Assembly (NCBI GenBank): GCA_021817225.1
Contig: JAKAVR010000009.1
Span: 1 to 46,530 of the forward strand
DNA from: Thermoplasmata archaeon
GTDB lineage: Archaea > Thermoplasmatota > Thermoplasmata > Sysuiplasmatales > Sysuiplasmataceae
Direction of reading: 5' to 3'
Length of the DNA stretch: 46,530 nucleotides
The translations under genes were made by a program, and so were the position numbers. This document shows, in pieces, positions 23,248 to 31,152 of the stretch. The notes under the pieces are model-generated. The model saw only the letters and a list, made by a program, of their open reading frames with translations, did no database searches and was not told the origin of the DNA. How positions within the stretch are numbered: position 1 is the stretch's first letter; the number at the start of each line of letters is the position of its first letter.

Positions 23248-25092
23248 ATGGGTCTTTTCTCTTCAAGAAAGACAAGGGTCGTTGATTCCGACGTACTGAT
23301 AATAGGAGGGGGGTTCGGCGGCTGCGGAGTGGCCTACGAATCAAGGTACTGGGGAAGGGACATGAAGATCGTCGTTGTCGAGAAGGCCAACATAGAAAGG
23401 AGCGGCGCAGTTGCTCACGGCCTTTCTGCGATCAACTGTTACATGGGAATGCAGTGGGGGGAGAACCAGCCCGATGACTTCGTCAGGTATGCAAGGGGAG
23501 ACCTTCTGGGACTTGTAAGGGAGGATCTGCTGTATGATATCGCCAGGCATGTGGACTCAAGCGTCCACCAGTTCGAGGAATGGGGATTACCCATAATGAA
23601 GGACCCCAAGACGGGTCACTACCAGAGGGAGGGAAGGTGGCAGATAATGATACACGGCGAAAGCTACAAGCCGATTGTGGCAGAAGCCGCCAGAAAATCA
23701 GCCACTGAGGTAATCAATCGCGTAATGGTCACTCACCTGCTCATGGACAGGACAAGGCCGAACAGGGTTGCGGGCGCAGTCGGTTTTAACGTCAGGGATG
23801 GTACATTCTACGTCTTCAGGGCGAAGTCGGTTGTAGTCACCGCTGGAGGGGCATCCCACATATTCAGGCCAAGATCCATTGGCGAGGGCGCAGGCAGAAC
23901 ATGGTACTCCCCATGGAGCACGGCATCCGCCTACACGCTCCTGATTCAGGCCGGCGCCAAGATGATCCAGATGGAGAACAGGATAGTCCTCACCCGCTTC
24001 AAGGACGGTTACGGGCCTGTCGGTGCATGGTTCCTTCTTCTGAAGACATACGCCACAAACGCTTACGGGGAGAAATACGAGGCATCCAGGTTTGACGAGA
24101 TCAAGGCGCTTGTCGGGAAGTATGCCGAAATCAAACCGATGCCTACCTGCCTTAGAAACCATGCGATGATTCAGGAAATGAAAGCCGGGAAGGGCCCGAT
24201 CTACATGCATACTCAGGAATCGCTCGACAGCAAGGAAAAAGAGGAGATCGGGTGGGAGGACTTCCTCGACATGACAATAGACCAGGCAGTCGTCTGGGCG
24301 TCGCAGAATATTGACCCGAAGGAGAAGCCTTCCGAACTCATCGCCTCCGAGCCATATGTAATGGGGTCGCATGCAACATGCTCTGGTGCATGGGCCAGCG
24401 GTCCAGAGGACTTCGCGCCCTCCGATTACCAGTGGGGGTACAACAGAATGACCACGGTGGAGGGCCTTTTCGGTGCGGGTGACACAATAGGAGGCTCCGC
24501 TCACAAATTCTCTTCAGGCTCATTCACGGAAGGAAGGATTGCAGGCAAGTCCGCGGTGAAGTATGTGCTTGACCATGCGAACGACCCGCCCCAGATCGAC
24601 GAGGCGCAGATTGACACCTACAGGGAACTGATTTTCAGGCCCCTCGAGAATTTCGAGGTAGGGAGAAACGAAATAGTCGCAGGCACAGTCGCTCCCGGAT
24701 ACATCTATCCTATACACGGTCTTCAGAGGCTCGAAAAGATAATGGATGAATACGCGGGAGGGGTCAGCACCTTCTATCTCACAAACGAACCAATGCTCAA
24801 CAGGGGGCTTGAGCTTCTTGGCATGCTGAAGGAGGATCTTGCGCACATAGGTGCCGATAGCATGCATCAGCTGCAGAGGGCATGGGAGCTTAACCACAGG
24901 GTCTGGACGGCCGAGGCTGTCATGAGGCACACTCTGTTCAGGCAGGAGACTAGATGGCCGGGCTACTACTACAGGGGCGATCATCCAAAGCTCAATGACG
25001 ACGACTGGCATGTCTTTACCTGCTCACAGTACATTCCGAAGACCGACGAGTGGCAGATGACAAAACTGCCAGTGCACCACATCTTGCCCTGA
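23248..25092 (+). CDS. aprA: Adenylylsulfate (APS) reductase alpha subunit, AprA
   Basis: A 614-residue flavoprotein of the fumarate-reductase fold, normal in length for AprA. VLIIGGGFGGCGVAYE is the N-terminal FAD motif. VVVEKANIERSGAVAHGLSAINCY and LFGAGDTIGGSAHKFSSGSF are diagnostic of AprA, and ARGDLLGLVREDL is also conserved. It interconverts APS and sulfite plus AMP. ATG 23248 has AGGTG eight nt upstream. A GTG at 23239 overlapping the aprB stop would add three residues. The sequence alone cannot tell oxidation from reduction, but sat, aprM and the sHdr genes point to oxidation of sulfite. Confidence 0.94.
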   Translation: MGLFSSRKTRVVDSDVLIIGGGFGGCGVAYESRYWGRDMKIVVVEKANIERSGAVAHGLSAINCYMGMQWGENQPDDFVRYARGDLLGLVREDLLYDIARHVDSSVHQFEEWGLPIMKDPKTGHYQREGRWQIMIHGESYKPIVAEAARKSATEVINRVMVTHLLMDRTRPNRVAGAVGFNVRDGTFYVFRAKSVVVTAGGASHIFRPRSIGEGAGRTWYSPWSTASAYTLLIQAGAKMIQMENRIVLTRFKDGYGPVGAWFLLLKTYATNAYGEKYEASRFDEIKALVGKYAEIKPMPTCLRNHAMIQEMKAGKGPIYMHTQESLDSKEKEEIGWEDFLDMTIDQAVVWASQNIDPKEKPSELIASEPYVMGSHATCSGAWASGPEDFAPSDYQWGYNRMTTVEGLFGAGDTIGGSAHKFSSGSFTEGRIAGKSAVKYVLDHANDPPQIDEAQIDTYRELIFRPLENFEVGRNEIVAGTVAPGYIYPIHGLQRLEKIMDEYAGGVSTFYLTNEPMLNRGLELLGMLKEDLAHIGADSMHQLQRAWELNHRVWTAEAVMRHTLFRQETRWPGYYYRGDHPKLNDDDWHVFTCSQYIPKTDEWQMTKLPVHHILP

Positions 25093-25102
25093 GGGTGTTA
25101 CA

Positions 25103-26263
25103 ATGATACCACAGCCTTATGGCGGCAGGCTTGTGAACCGGCTTGTCAGACACGGCGCAGGAGATGGAATGGACGATTACGGTTCTCTCCCATCTATTCA
25201 GCTCACGCTGGATGAGAGCTATGATGCCGAGAAGATTGGCATAGGCGCGTACAGTCCGCTCGAAGGGTTCAGTTCAGAGTCAGAGTTCGAAAGCATAACA
25301 TCGGGCACGAAGCTGGAGAACGGGCTGCCGTGGAGCATGCCAATCGTCCTCGCTCCATCAGGGAAGAGGAACACGGAGACGGTCGAAAGGCTCAGGGCAG
25401 GGGATGCGGTGCTTCTCAACGACCACTCGGGGAATCCTCTTGCTATCCTCCACCTCTCCGGGAAATACGCTCTCCGGAAAGACAGGTTTGCGGAGAGGGT
25501 ATACGGAACGAAGGACACGAAGCATCCGAACGTGGAGGAAATACACAACATGGGCACGACCGCCCTTGGCGGAAGCATCGACCTTCTGCGCAGGCTCGAA
25601 AGCCCCTTCTCAAAGTATGAGCTCACCCCGGAGGAAAGCAGGGAGCAGTTCAGCAGAAAGGGATGGAAGAATGTCGCAGCATACCAGGCAAGGAATCCAC
25701 CCCATCTCGCACACGAGTACATACAGCGCATAACGCTCGAGAGGGATGACGTCGACGGGCTCTTCATACAGCCTGTCGTGGGCAAGCTGAAGAAGGGTGA
25801 CTACAAGCCTGAAGTGATCATGGAGGCGTATGACGCCTTCGTTTCAAAATACTACAGGGGGGAGAGTGTCCTTCTCGGTTCACTTTCAATCTCAATGCGC
25901 TACGCCGGCCCGAAGGCGGTGCTTTTCTACGCGATCGTGCGCAGGAATTACGGCTGCTCCCACTATATTGTCGGCAGGGACCAGGCAGGTGTCGGCAGCT
26001 ACTACGACCCGTACGCCGGCCACAGGATATTCGATGAATTCGATGTTGGTGTCACCCCCATTAGGTACAATGAGACATTCTACTGCTCCGCCTGCAAGGG
26101 AATGACGTCAACAAAGGTGTGTCCTCATCCTGAATCATACAGGGTGAACACAAGCCAGACAAGAATAAGGCGGATACTCGCCGAGGGAGGGGAAATTCCG
26201 AATGAGATAATAAGGCCCGAGGTCGCCTCCATTCTTGCCAGGGGAAACGTCACAATCGAGTGA
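25103..26263 (+). CDS. sat: Sulfate adenylyltransferase (ATP sulfurylase)
   Basis: A 386-residue ATP sulfurylase. The nucleotide-binding core has QARNPPHLAHEY (about residues 195-206) and VGRDQAGVGSYYDPY (about 288-302), the positions of the family QxRNPxHxxH and GRDHAG motifs. A cysteine set in FYCSACKGMTSTKVCPH is the zinc site seen in many archaeal and sulfur-oxidiser Sat proteins. With APS it yields ATP and sulfate (reverse: sulfate activation). It follows aprA by 10 nt and GAGGGTG precedes the ATG, so it is the last gene of the aprM-B-A-sat operon. It converges with the minus-strand phosphatase-like gene 16 nt away. Confidence 0.95.
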   Translation: MIPQPYGGRLVNRLVRHGAGDGMDDYGSLPSIQLTLDESYDAEKIGIGAYSPLEGFSSESEFESITSGTKLENGLPWSMPIVLAPSGKRNTETVERLRAGDAVLLNDHSGNPLAILHLSGKYALRKDRFAERVYGTKDTKHPNVEEIHNMGTTALGGSIDLLRRLESPFSKYELTPEESREQFSRKGWKNVAAYQARNPPHLAHEYIQRITLERDDVDGLFIQPVVGKLKKGDYKPEVIMEAYDAFVSKYYRGESVLLGSLSISMRYAGPKAVLFYAIVRRNYGCSHYIVGRDQAGVGSYYDPYAGHRIFDEFDVGVTPIRYNETFYCSACKGMTSTKVCPHPESYRVNTSQTRIRRILAEGGEIPNEIIRPEVASILARGNVTIE

Positions 26264-26279
26264 ACACACCGATTCCGTT

Positions 26280-26786
26280 TCAGTATGTCACGTTTCTCGA
26301 AGCCCTCTTGTTAACCCGCTCCGTCATCTCTGCGAGCTCTTCCATTGTTCCTGCATATTCGCTGTCACCGAGCTCCGATGCTTTTGATATGTCTGCCCCC
26401 ATCAGCGAATATTCCGAAAGGGTGTAAATGACCGCTTCAGGCTTTGTGAAGAGAAGCATGCCCTTGACTCCCATGTCCAAAGTGATTGTGAGCTGGTTTT
26501 CGTCGCACATCTGTTCTCTGAATTTCCTGCTTCTGAATGTTCCGGAATCTATTCCCCTTGATGAGAGGAATGCGGCTGCCCTCGTGCTTATGCCCAGCCC
26601 CTCCTCTGCCCAAATTCCTGCAGATGATGCACGCACAGGCTGCTTTCCCTCCTTCACGGCGATGGAGGAGTAGTGGTTAAGAAGCAGTTCTGCGACAGCA
26701 CTTGCGTCCCTGTTCCTCTCGCCTACAAAAAGAATCGTCTGGACCGGTTTGCCGAATATGAACCGTCTCAGTACGTTTTCTGCCAG
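26280..26786 (-). CDS. LMW protein-tyrosine-phosphatase/ArsC-like protein with a degenerate P-loop
   Basis: A 168-residue reading of the LMW-PTP fold. ILFVGERNRDASAVAE stands where the active-site loop (V)CxxNxCRS should be. The nucleophile Cys is Gly, the second Cys is Asp and the Arg is Ala, while Asn and Ser are kept. The rest is typical: RASSAGIWAEEGLGIS, SRKFREQMC and, towards the end, ELGDSEYAGTMEELAEM. There is no ATG, GTG or TTG before GTG 26657, which would drop the P-loop. CTG 26786 lies eight nt after GGAGG and is the best start. It is probably a catalytically dead ligand-binding or regulatory relative. It follows the 90-residue unknown gene by 15 nt. Confidence 0.62.
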   Translation of the reverse strand: MAENVLRRFIFGKPVQTILFVGERNRDASAVAELLLNHYSSIAVKEGKQPVRASSAGIWAEEGLGISTRAAAFLSSRGIDSGTFRSRKFREQMCDENQLTITLDMGVKGMLLFTKPEAVIYTLSEYSLMGADISKASELGDSEYAGTMEELAEMTERVNKRASRNVTY

Positions 26787-26801
26787 CGTCCCAGCCTCCT
26801 T

Positions 26802-27074
26802 TCAGAGGTCGATGTCCCTTCTCTCGATAATATCGCTCTTTCTAATCGGAAGAACGTTCCTGTATGCGGGGAACATATCTTTGCCGTAGCGCTCTGCTAC
26901 CCTGGCGTTGTCTTCCTCTACGGCCCGTTCGCCAATGAATACAAGCTCCTCGTCCTCTCTGATCAGAATTCCCGCCACGCTGAAAATGATCCTGTGGAAG
27001 TGAGTTGGAAGCTTTTCAGCGGGGTCCTCATTGAAAGGCTTTGGATCAGAGTATTTGATGTACACAACCTTCAA
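26802..27074 (-). CDS. Unrecognised 90-residue protein, sulfur-island operon
   Basis: A 90-residue soluble protein starting MKVVYIKYSDPKPFNED, with IIFSVAGILIREDEELVFIGERAVE and a charged C-terminal half ending in IRKSDIIERRDIDL. It has no cysteine, no signal and no membrane span, and no known family comes to mind. The TTG at 27074 lies about 23 nt from a TATA-like AAATTTATTTCA, so the transcript may be leaderless. It sits between the DsrE2-like gene and the phosphatase-like gene in one direction, and its stop is followed at once by GGAGG and CTG of the next gene. Function unknown. Confidence 0.6.
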   Translation of the reverse strand: MKVVYIKYSDPKPFNEDPAEKLPTHFHRIIFSVAGILIREDEELVFIGERAVEEDNARVAERYGKDMFPAYRNVLPIRKSDIIERRDIDL

Positions 27075-27113
27075 ATGGGACTCCGCTCCATGAAATAAAT
27101 TTGAGTCCCTGCT

Positions 27114-27575
27114 TCAGAGGAACAGTGTTATCGCGTCGGGGTCTGATGCCCACTCGAGGAACGTTGCCGCCCCGCAGACATCAACGCCGCTGTAGGCAAG
27201 GCTCTCCTTGGTTGTGCCGAACAGGGCCATTGTCGGTGAGCATGCGTTGACGCGTACGCCCGACTGAATTGCCATGTTCATCATCTGGTCGATTGAAGGC
27301 ATGCCGCCCTTGCTTATGAGGCCAACCATCTGCTGCTTTGTCATGCCTATGTCCACGCTTGGGCTCACTCCCTCAGTCTGTCCCTTGGTAAGCAGCTTCA
27401 TTCCTCCGAATGTGAAGTACATGTAGACCTCCATTCCCTGTGAGGCCGCTGTCGTCGCAAGTATAAGCGCCGGATAGGCTGTATCCATTGTACCCTTGCT
27501 TACAACCATGACAAGTTTGTTCTTTCTCTTTGCTTCCTGCGAGGACTGCTCCCTTTGCATCTGTGCTGTTTCCAT
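27114..27575 (-). CDS. DsrE2-like protein
   Basis: A 153-residue DsrE-family protein. KLVMVVSKGTMDTAYPAL gives the first strand and loop, MEVYMYFTFGGMKLL the second strand, and RVNACSPTMALFG carries the single conserved cysteine of DsrE2. SGVDVCGAATFLEW follows. DsrE2 proteins sit in sHdr and TusA contexts in archaea and accept sulfur from TusA. Residues 1-20 are polar and variable. ATG 27575 is used, with a start nearer LVMVVSKG possible. It is the last sulfur gene of the island on this side, with a gap of 39 nt to the 90-residue gene. Confidence 0.8.
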   Translation of the reverse strand: METAQMQREQSSQEAKRKNKLVMVVSKGTMDTAYPALILATTAASQGMEVYMYFTFGGMKLLTKGQTEGVSPSVDIGMTKQQMVGLISKGGMPSIDQMMNMAIQSGVRVNACSPTMALFGTTKESLAYSGVDVCGAATFLEWASDPDAITLFL

Positions 27576-27725
27576 CGATGACGCCCCACTGGTTTAACGG
27601 CTCAATGCTATTTTATCATTGCGACATCGTTTTCCTGACGAACTGAATCAGGATAGTGTTAAGCCGCCATTCACACTGATACCAAGCGATAACATGTCAT
27701 TGCAGAATGTCGGAGGTCCTTCCCG

Positions 27726-28751
27726 ATGAAGGCAGCTGTGTTGAGGGAATTCAATGTCATGCCCGCCGTGGAGGACAGGGAAATGCCTGATGCAAAGGGC
27801 GAGGAGATTGTCATCCGGCAGACGTATACCGGAATATGCTACAGGGACATACTGACTCTCCACGGGAAATTCCCCAGGACAAACCTGCCTCTCGTTCCGG
27901 GCCATGAGGTGTCGGGCAGGATAGTTGGAGTGGGTGAGCAGGTGAAGGACCTGAGGGAAGGGGACAGGGTCTCCGGTCTGATTTACCTCCCCTGCGGGAA
28001 ATGCATGTTATGTCTCGGCGGAAGGGAAAATCTGTGCAGGAACAAGAGGACTCTCGGAGAGGCGGTTGACGGCTCATATGCCCCATATGTGAGGATGAAT
28101 GAGCGCAGTGTGGTCAGGGTGCCGGCGGGTGTGGACGAGTCATCGGCTGTCATAGCCGCCTGCGTGACTGGAATGATCATACAGGCTCTCAGGAACAGGG
28201 CAAGGCTTTCAGAAGGGGAAACGGTGCTTGTCACAGGCGCTGGAGGAGGGGTGGGCGCTCACGCCGTGCAGGTGGCAAGGGCACTTGGTGCAAGGGTTAT
28301 AGCAGCCACAAGCAGCCAATGGAAGGAGGAGAAATTGCACGATCTTGGGGCAGATGCTGTTGTTCCCTCGGGCAACCTCTCCAGACAAGTCAAGGAACAA
28401 ACAGGCGGAGAGGGCGCGGATGTTGTGGTTGAAACAGTCGGTGGTCCCACTTTCAGGGAGTCGCTGAAGGCGCTGAACTTCGGCGGCAGGCTTGCGCTAA
28501 TAGGCAATGTGGATGCTTCCAGCGTCGATCTGCCGCTCGGATATACGATTCTCAAGGGGCTGGAAATAATAGGCAGCGTAAGCTCCACCAGGGCAGACGT
28601 TGCCGAGGCGCTGGATCTCTCCAGGAGGGGAAAGGTGAAACCCGTGATAGATCGCATTGTCACGCTGGAACGGCTGGGGGAAGCCTACAGTGCGATGGAA
28701 AAGAGGTCAACGTTCGGCAGGGTCCTCATAGATATGGCCGGCGCCGAGTAG
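27726..28751 (+). CDS. Zinc-dependent medium-chain dehydrogenase/reductase (acryloyl-CoA reductase or quinone reductase type)
   Basis: A 341-residue MDR enzyme. The catalytic zinc region is TGICYRDILTLHGKFP and GHEVSG. The structural zinc cysteines are CGKCMLCLGGRENLC (about 96-110). The NAD(P)-binding site is VTGAGGGVGAHAVQVARALGA (split here; AxGGVGxxAxQ type). Archaeal relatives include acryloyl-CoA reductase and alcohol dehydrogenases, so the substrate is open. GGAGGT at eight nt supports ATG 27726. It is a single gene, divergent from the DsrE2-like gene. Confidence 0.82.
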   Translation: MKAAVLREFNVMPAVEDREMPDAKGEEIVIRQTYTGICYRDILTLHGKFPRTNLPLVPGHEVSGRIVGVGEQVKDLREGDRVSGLIYLPCGKCMLCLGGRENLCRNKRTLGEAVDGSYAPYVRMNERSVVRVPAGVDESSAVIAACVTGMIIQALRNRARLSEGETVLVTGAGGGVGAHAVQVARALGARVIAATSSQWKEEKLHDLGADAVVPSGNLSRQVKEQTGGEGADVVVETVGGPTFRESLKALNFGGRLALIGNVDASSVDLPLGYTILKGLEIIGSVSSTRADVAEALDLSRRGKVKPVIDRIVTLERLGEAYSAMEKRSTFGRVLIDMAGAE

Positions 28752-28839
28752 GTTTGCCGCTCAAAGAGGCACAGATTACGGGCAATGCTTAAATTGTGAA
28801 TGGGTTTCACATCACATTGTTTGGCCGGTGATACGGAAG

Positions 28840-30357
28840 ATGTCGGACAGCACCGATGATTATGAAGCTGAAATGGACAGGCTGATGAAGATCAGGTTCA
28901 GGAAGCTCCAGGAGCAGATCGAGAAGGGCGAGGAATCATTTGCCTATTCCTACAGCCGTGATACCGATGCGTCGGCAGTCAAATCGGAGTTTTCAGGCGC
29001 AGGGCACGAGCCAAGCGCCGAATCTGTCAGGCTTGCCGGGAGGATCATGGTCGTCAGGGACCATGGAAAATCATGTTTCATGAATCTGAAGGACAGGAGC
29101 GGCACGATTCAGCTCTACGGCCGTCTGGATATCATGGGTGCGGATGAATACAGTAAATTCAGCGTCATCGATGCGGGGGACATCATCGGTGTCGAGGGGA
29201 ATGTATTCAGGACGAAGAAGGGCGAAATCACTGTGCAGGTGAAGAGCTTCAAGCAGCTCGCGAAATCCCTCCGCCCGCTTCCCGAGAAATACCATGGCCT
29301 GAAGGACATCGAAACAAGGTACAGGATGCGCTATGTAGATCTGGCTGTCAACGACAACGTCATGAACAATTTCATACTCAGGGCGAGGTTCATCTCACTC
29401 GTCAGGAAGTGGCTCGACGATCGTGGCTACATTGAGGTCGAGACGCCGATTCTCACATCGATTCCCAGCGGTGCGCTTGCAAAACCGTTCAGAACGCATT
29501 ACAACTACCTCGACCAGGACTACTATCTCAGAATTGCCACCGAACTCTACCTCAAGAGACTGATCGTGGGTGGGATGGAGAAGGTATACGAGATCGGCAA
29601 GGACTTCAGGAACGAGGACATGGACACCACGCATAACCCCGAATTCACCATGCTTGAACTGTACGAGGCATATTCAGACTACGGCGACATGATGCGCCTC
29701 ACAGAATCTCTCGTCAGCGACTGCATCTACTCGCTTCTGGGGACTCACGAGATGGAATATGAAGGGAAGAAGCTGAACTTCAAGCCTCCGTGGAGGAGGC
29801 TCACCATGCTCGAGGCTATAAGGGATGTGGGCGAGATAGACATAAGGGATCCTGCAGACGCAGGGGAACTGCTCAGGTTAGCCAGGGAGCTCGGGCTTGA
29901 GAAGCTCAGGGATGACATGTCCGCTGGCGAGCTCATAGCCCAGATATATGACCAGAAGGTGGAAGACAAAATAATACAGCCGACCCTCGTTTCGGAGTAT
30001 CCGGTTGAAATCTCACCCCTCGCCAAGAGGAAGAGGGGAAACCCGATGTTTGCCGAACGATTCGAAGGCTTTGTCAACGGCTTCGAGATTGCCAATGCAT
30101 TCTCGGAGCTGAACAGTCCACTCGAGCAGAAGGCAAACTTCGAGGCACAGATGGCAAGGCGCGCGAAGGGAGACGAGGAGGCCCATCCGTTCGATGAGGA
30201 TTACATAACGGCCCTCGAGTACGGCCTTCCGCCGACGGGCGGCCTGGGTGTCGGCCTTGACAGGATTGTCATGCTCTTCACAAACTCTTCCTCCATCAAG
30301 GACGTCATGCTTTTCCCGCAGCTCAAGCGGAAGGAGCAGGCTACTACAAAGGAATAA
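28840..30357 (+). CDS. lysS: Class II lysyl-tRNA synthetase
   Basis: A 505-residue class II LysRS. The OB-fold anticodon-binding domain lies first (VRLAGRIMVVRDHGK and FMNLKDRSGTIQLY). The catalytic domain follows, with motif 1 around FIEVETPILTS-like RGYIEVETPIL, motif 2 FRNEDMDTTHNPEFTMLE, and motif 3 GLPPTGGLGVGLDRIVM. It charges tRNA-Lys. ATG 28840 is preferred over GTG 28828 because GGTGAT lies six nt upstream. A TATA-like GCTTAAATT near 28789 gives a short leader. It is followed by sec61-beta with a promoter overlapping the end of lysS. Confidence 0.95.
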   Translation: MSDSTDDYEAEMDRLMKIRFRKLQEQIEKGEESFAYSYSRDTDASAVKSEFSGAGHEPSAESVRLAGRIMVVRDHGKSCFMNLKDRSGTIQLYGRLDIMGADEYSKFSVIDAGDIIGVEGNVFRTKKGEITVQVKSFKQLAKSLRPLPEKYHGLKDIETRYRMRYVDLAVNDNVMNNFILRARFISLVRKWLDDRGYIEVETPILTSIPSGALAKPFRTHYNYLDQDYYLRIATELYLKRLIVGGMEKVYEIGKDFRNEDMDTTHNPEFTMLELYEAYSDYGDMMRLTESLVSDCIYSLLGTHEMEYEGKKLNFKPPWRRLTMLEAIRDVGEIDIRDPADAGELLRLARELGLEKLRDDMSAGELIAQIYDQKVEDKIIQPTLVSEYPVEISPLAKRKRGNPMFAERFEGFVNGFEIANAFSELNSPLEQKANFEAQMARRAKGDEEAHPFDEDYITALEYGLPPTGGLGVGLDRIVMLFTNSSSIKDVMLFPQLKRKEQATTKE

Positions 30358-30396
30358 ATAGTATCTTCCGGAATAGTCCGGTCGAGTGCGTGCTAA

Positions 30397-30564
30397 ATGG
30401 CGAAGAAAAAGGGAGAGGGTTTTCAGTCCGCCGCCGGTCTTATTCGTTACTTTGATTCGGAGGACGAGAAGGCACTCAAGCTGAGCCCATGGCTGGTTGT
30501 CGGCCTCATAGTGGCCGCCGTCGTAATCATCTCATGGCTCTCATACGCATACCCCCTGGGCTGA
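30397..30564 (+). CDS. secG: Preprotein translocase subunit Sec61-beta/SecG
   Basis: A 55-residue tail-anchored protein. After the basic start MAKKKGEGF comes QSAAGLIRYFDSEDE, the archaeal Sec61-beta signature. A short linker, then one transmembrane segment of about 22 residues (WLVVGLIVAAVVIISWLSY), ends the chain. It is the small subunit of the SecYE-beta channel in the cytoplasmic membrane. A TATA-like GAATAAATAGT at about 30352-30362 overlaps the lysS stop and puts the transcript start a few bases before the ATG. The length is normal for archaea. Confidence 0.92.
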   Translation: MAKKKGEGFQSAAGLIRYFDSEDEKALKLSPWLVVGLIVAAVVIISWLSYAYPLG

Positions 30565-30621
30565 GTTCCCGGCGTTGCGTTAGCTTTAACGGAAGTGCCG
30601 TAATCATACCTACGGGTCAGC

Positions 30622-31152
30622 ATGGCAAAGGCAGTTCTTGTCGTTGACATGATAAACGAGTTTGTGACTGGCAAGTTTGGTTCAAGGAGGGCAAGGGCAA
30701 TTGTCCCTGCGGTTGTTTCGCTGTGCAGCAGGGCAAGATCCAGCGGTGTGCCTGTATTCTACGTGAGGGATGCCCATAAGCCAGGCGATCCTGAACTCAG
30801 GGTATGGGGGAAGCATGCGATGGAAGGAACGCAAGCCTCCGAGATTGTGGATCAGCTCAATCCCCAGCCGGGTGATGCAGTGTTTGACAAGAGGCAATTC
30901 TCCGGATTCCAGAACACCGCCCTGGATGCCTCCCTCAGGGCCAGGGGTGTGGATACAATTTACTTCGCGGGCATAAGCACGGACATTTGCGTCCAGCACA
31001 ACGTTGCAGATGCCCTCTACAGGGGATACAGGACGGTTGTGGTGGAGGAATGTGTGGAGAGCATAAGCGCCAGGACCAAGGCAACAGCGCTAAAGTACAT
31101 GGAGAATATCTACGGAAGCAAAATAACGCAACTCAGCAAGGTGAAATTCTGA
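30622..31152 (+). CDS. pncA: Nicotinamidase/isochorismatase-family cysteine hydrolase
   Basis: A 176-residue hydrolase. The catalytic Asp is in VVDMINEFV (about residue 9), the Lys in FDKRQFSGFQNT and the Cys in GISTDICVQHN (about 122). A cis-peptide motif is part of the same loop. This triad belongs to nicotinamidases and isochorismatases. The next gene, coupled through a CTGA overlap, is a nicotinate phosphoribosyltransferase, so nicotinamidase (nicotinamide to nicotinate plus ammonia) is the likely activity. A TATA-like GCTTTAACG about 34 nt upstream indicates its own promoter. Confidence 0.87.
   Translation: MAKAVLVVDMINEFVTGKFGSRRARAIVPAVVSLCSRARSSGVPVFYVRDAHKPGDPELRVWGKHAMEGTQASEIVDQLNPQPGDAVFDKRQFSGFQNTALDASLRARGVDTIYFAGISTDICVQHNVADALYRGYRTVVVEECVESISARTKATALKYMENIYGSKITQLSKVKF

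Noticed and set aside
23698-24504. Minus-strand frame of 268 codons opposite aprA
   Set aside because: AprA on the other strand has full family motifs; this frame has none.
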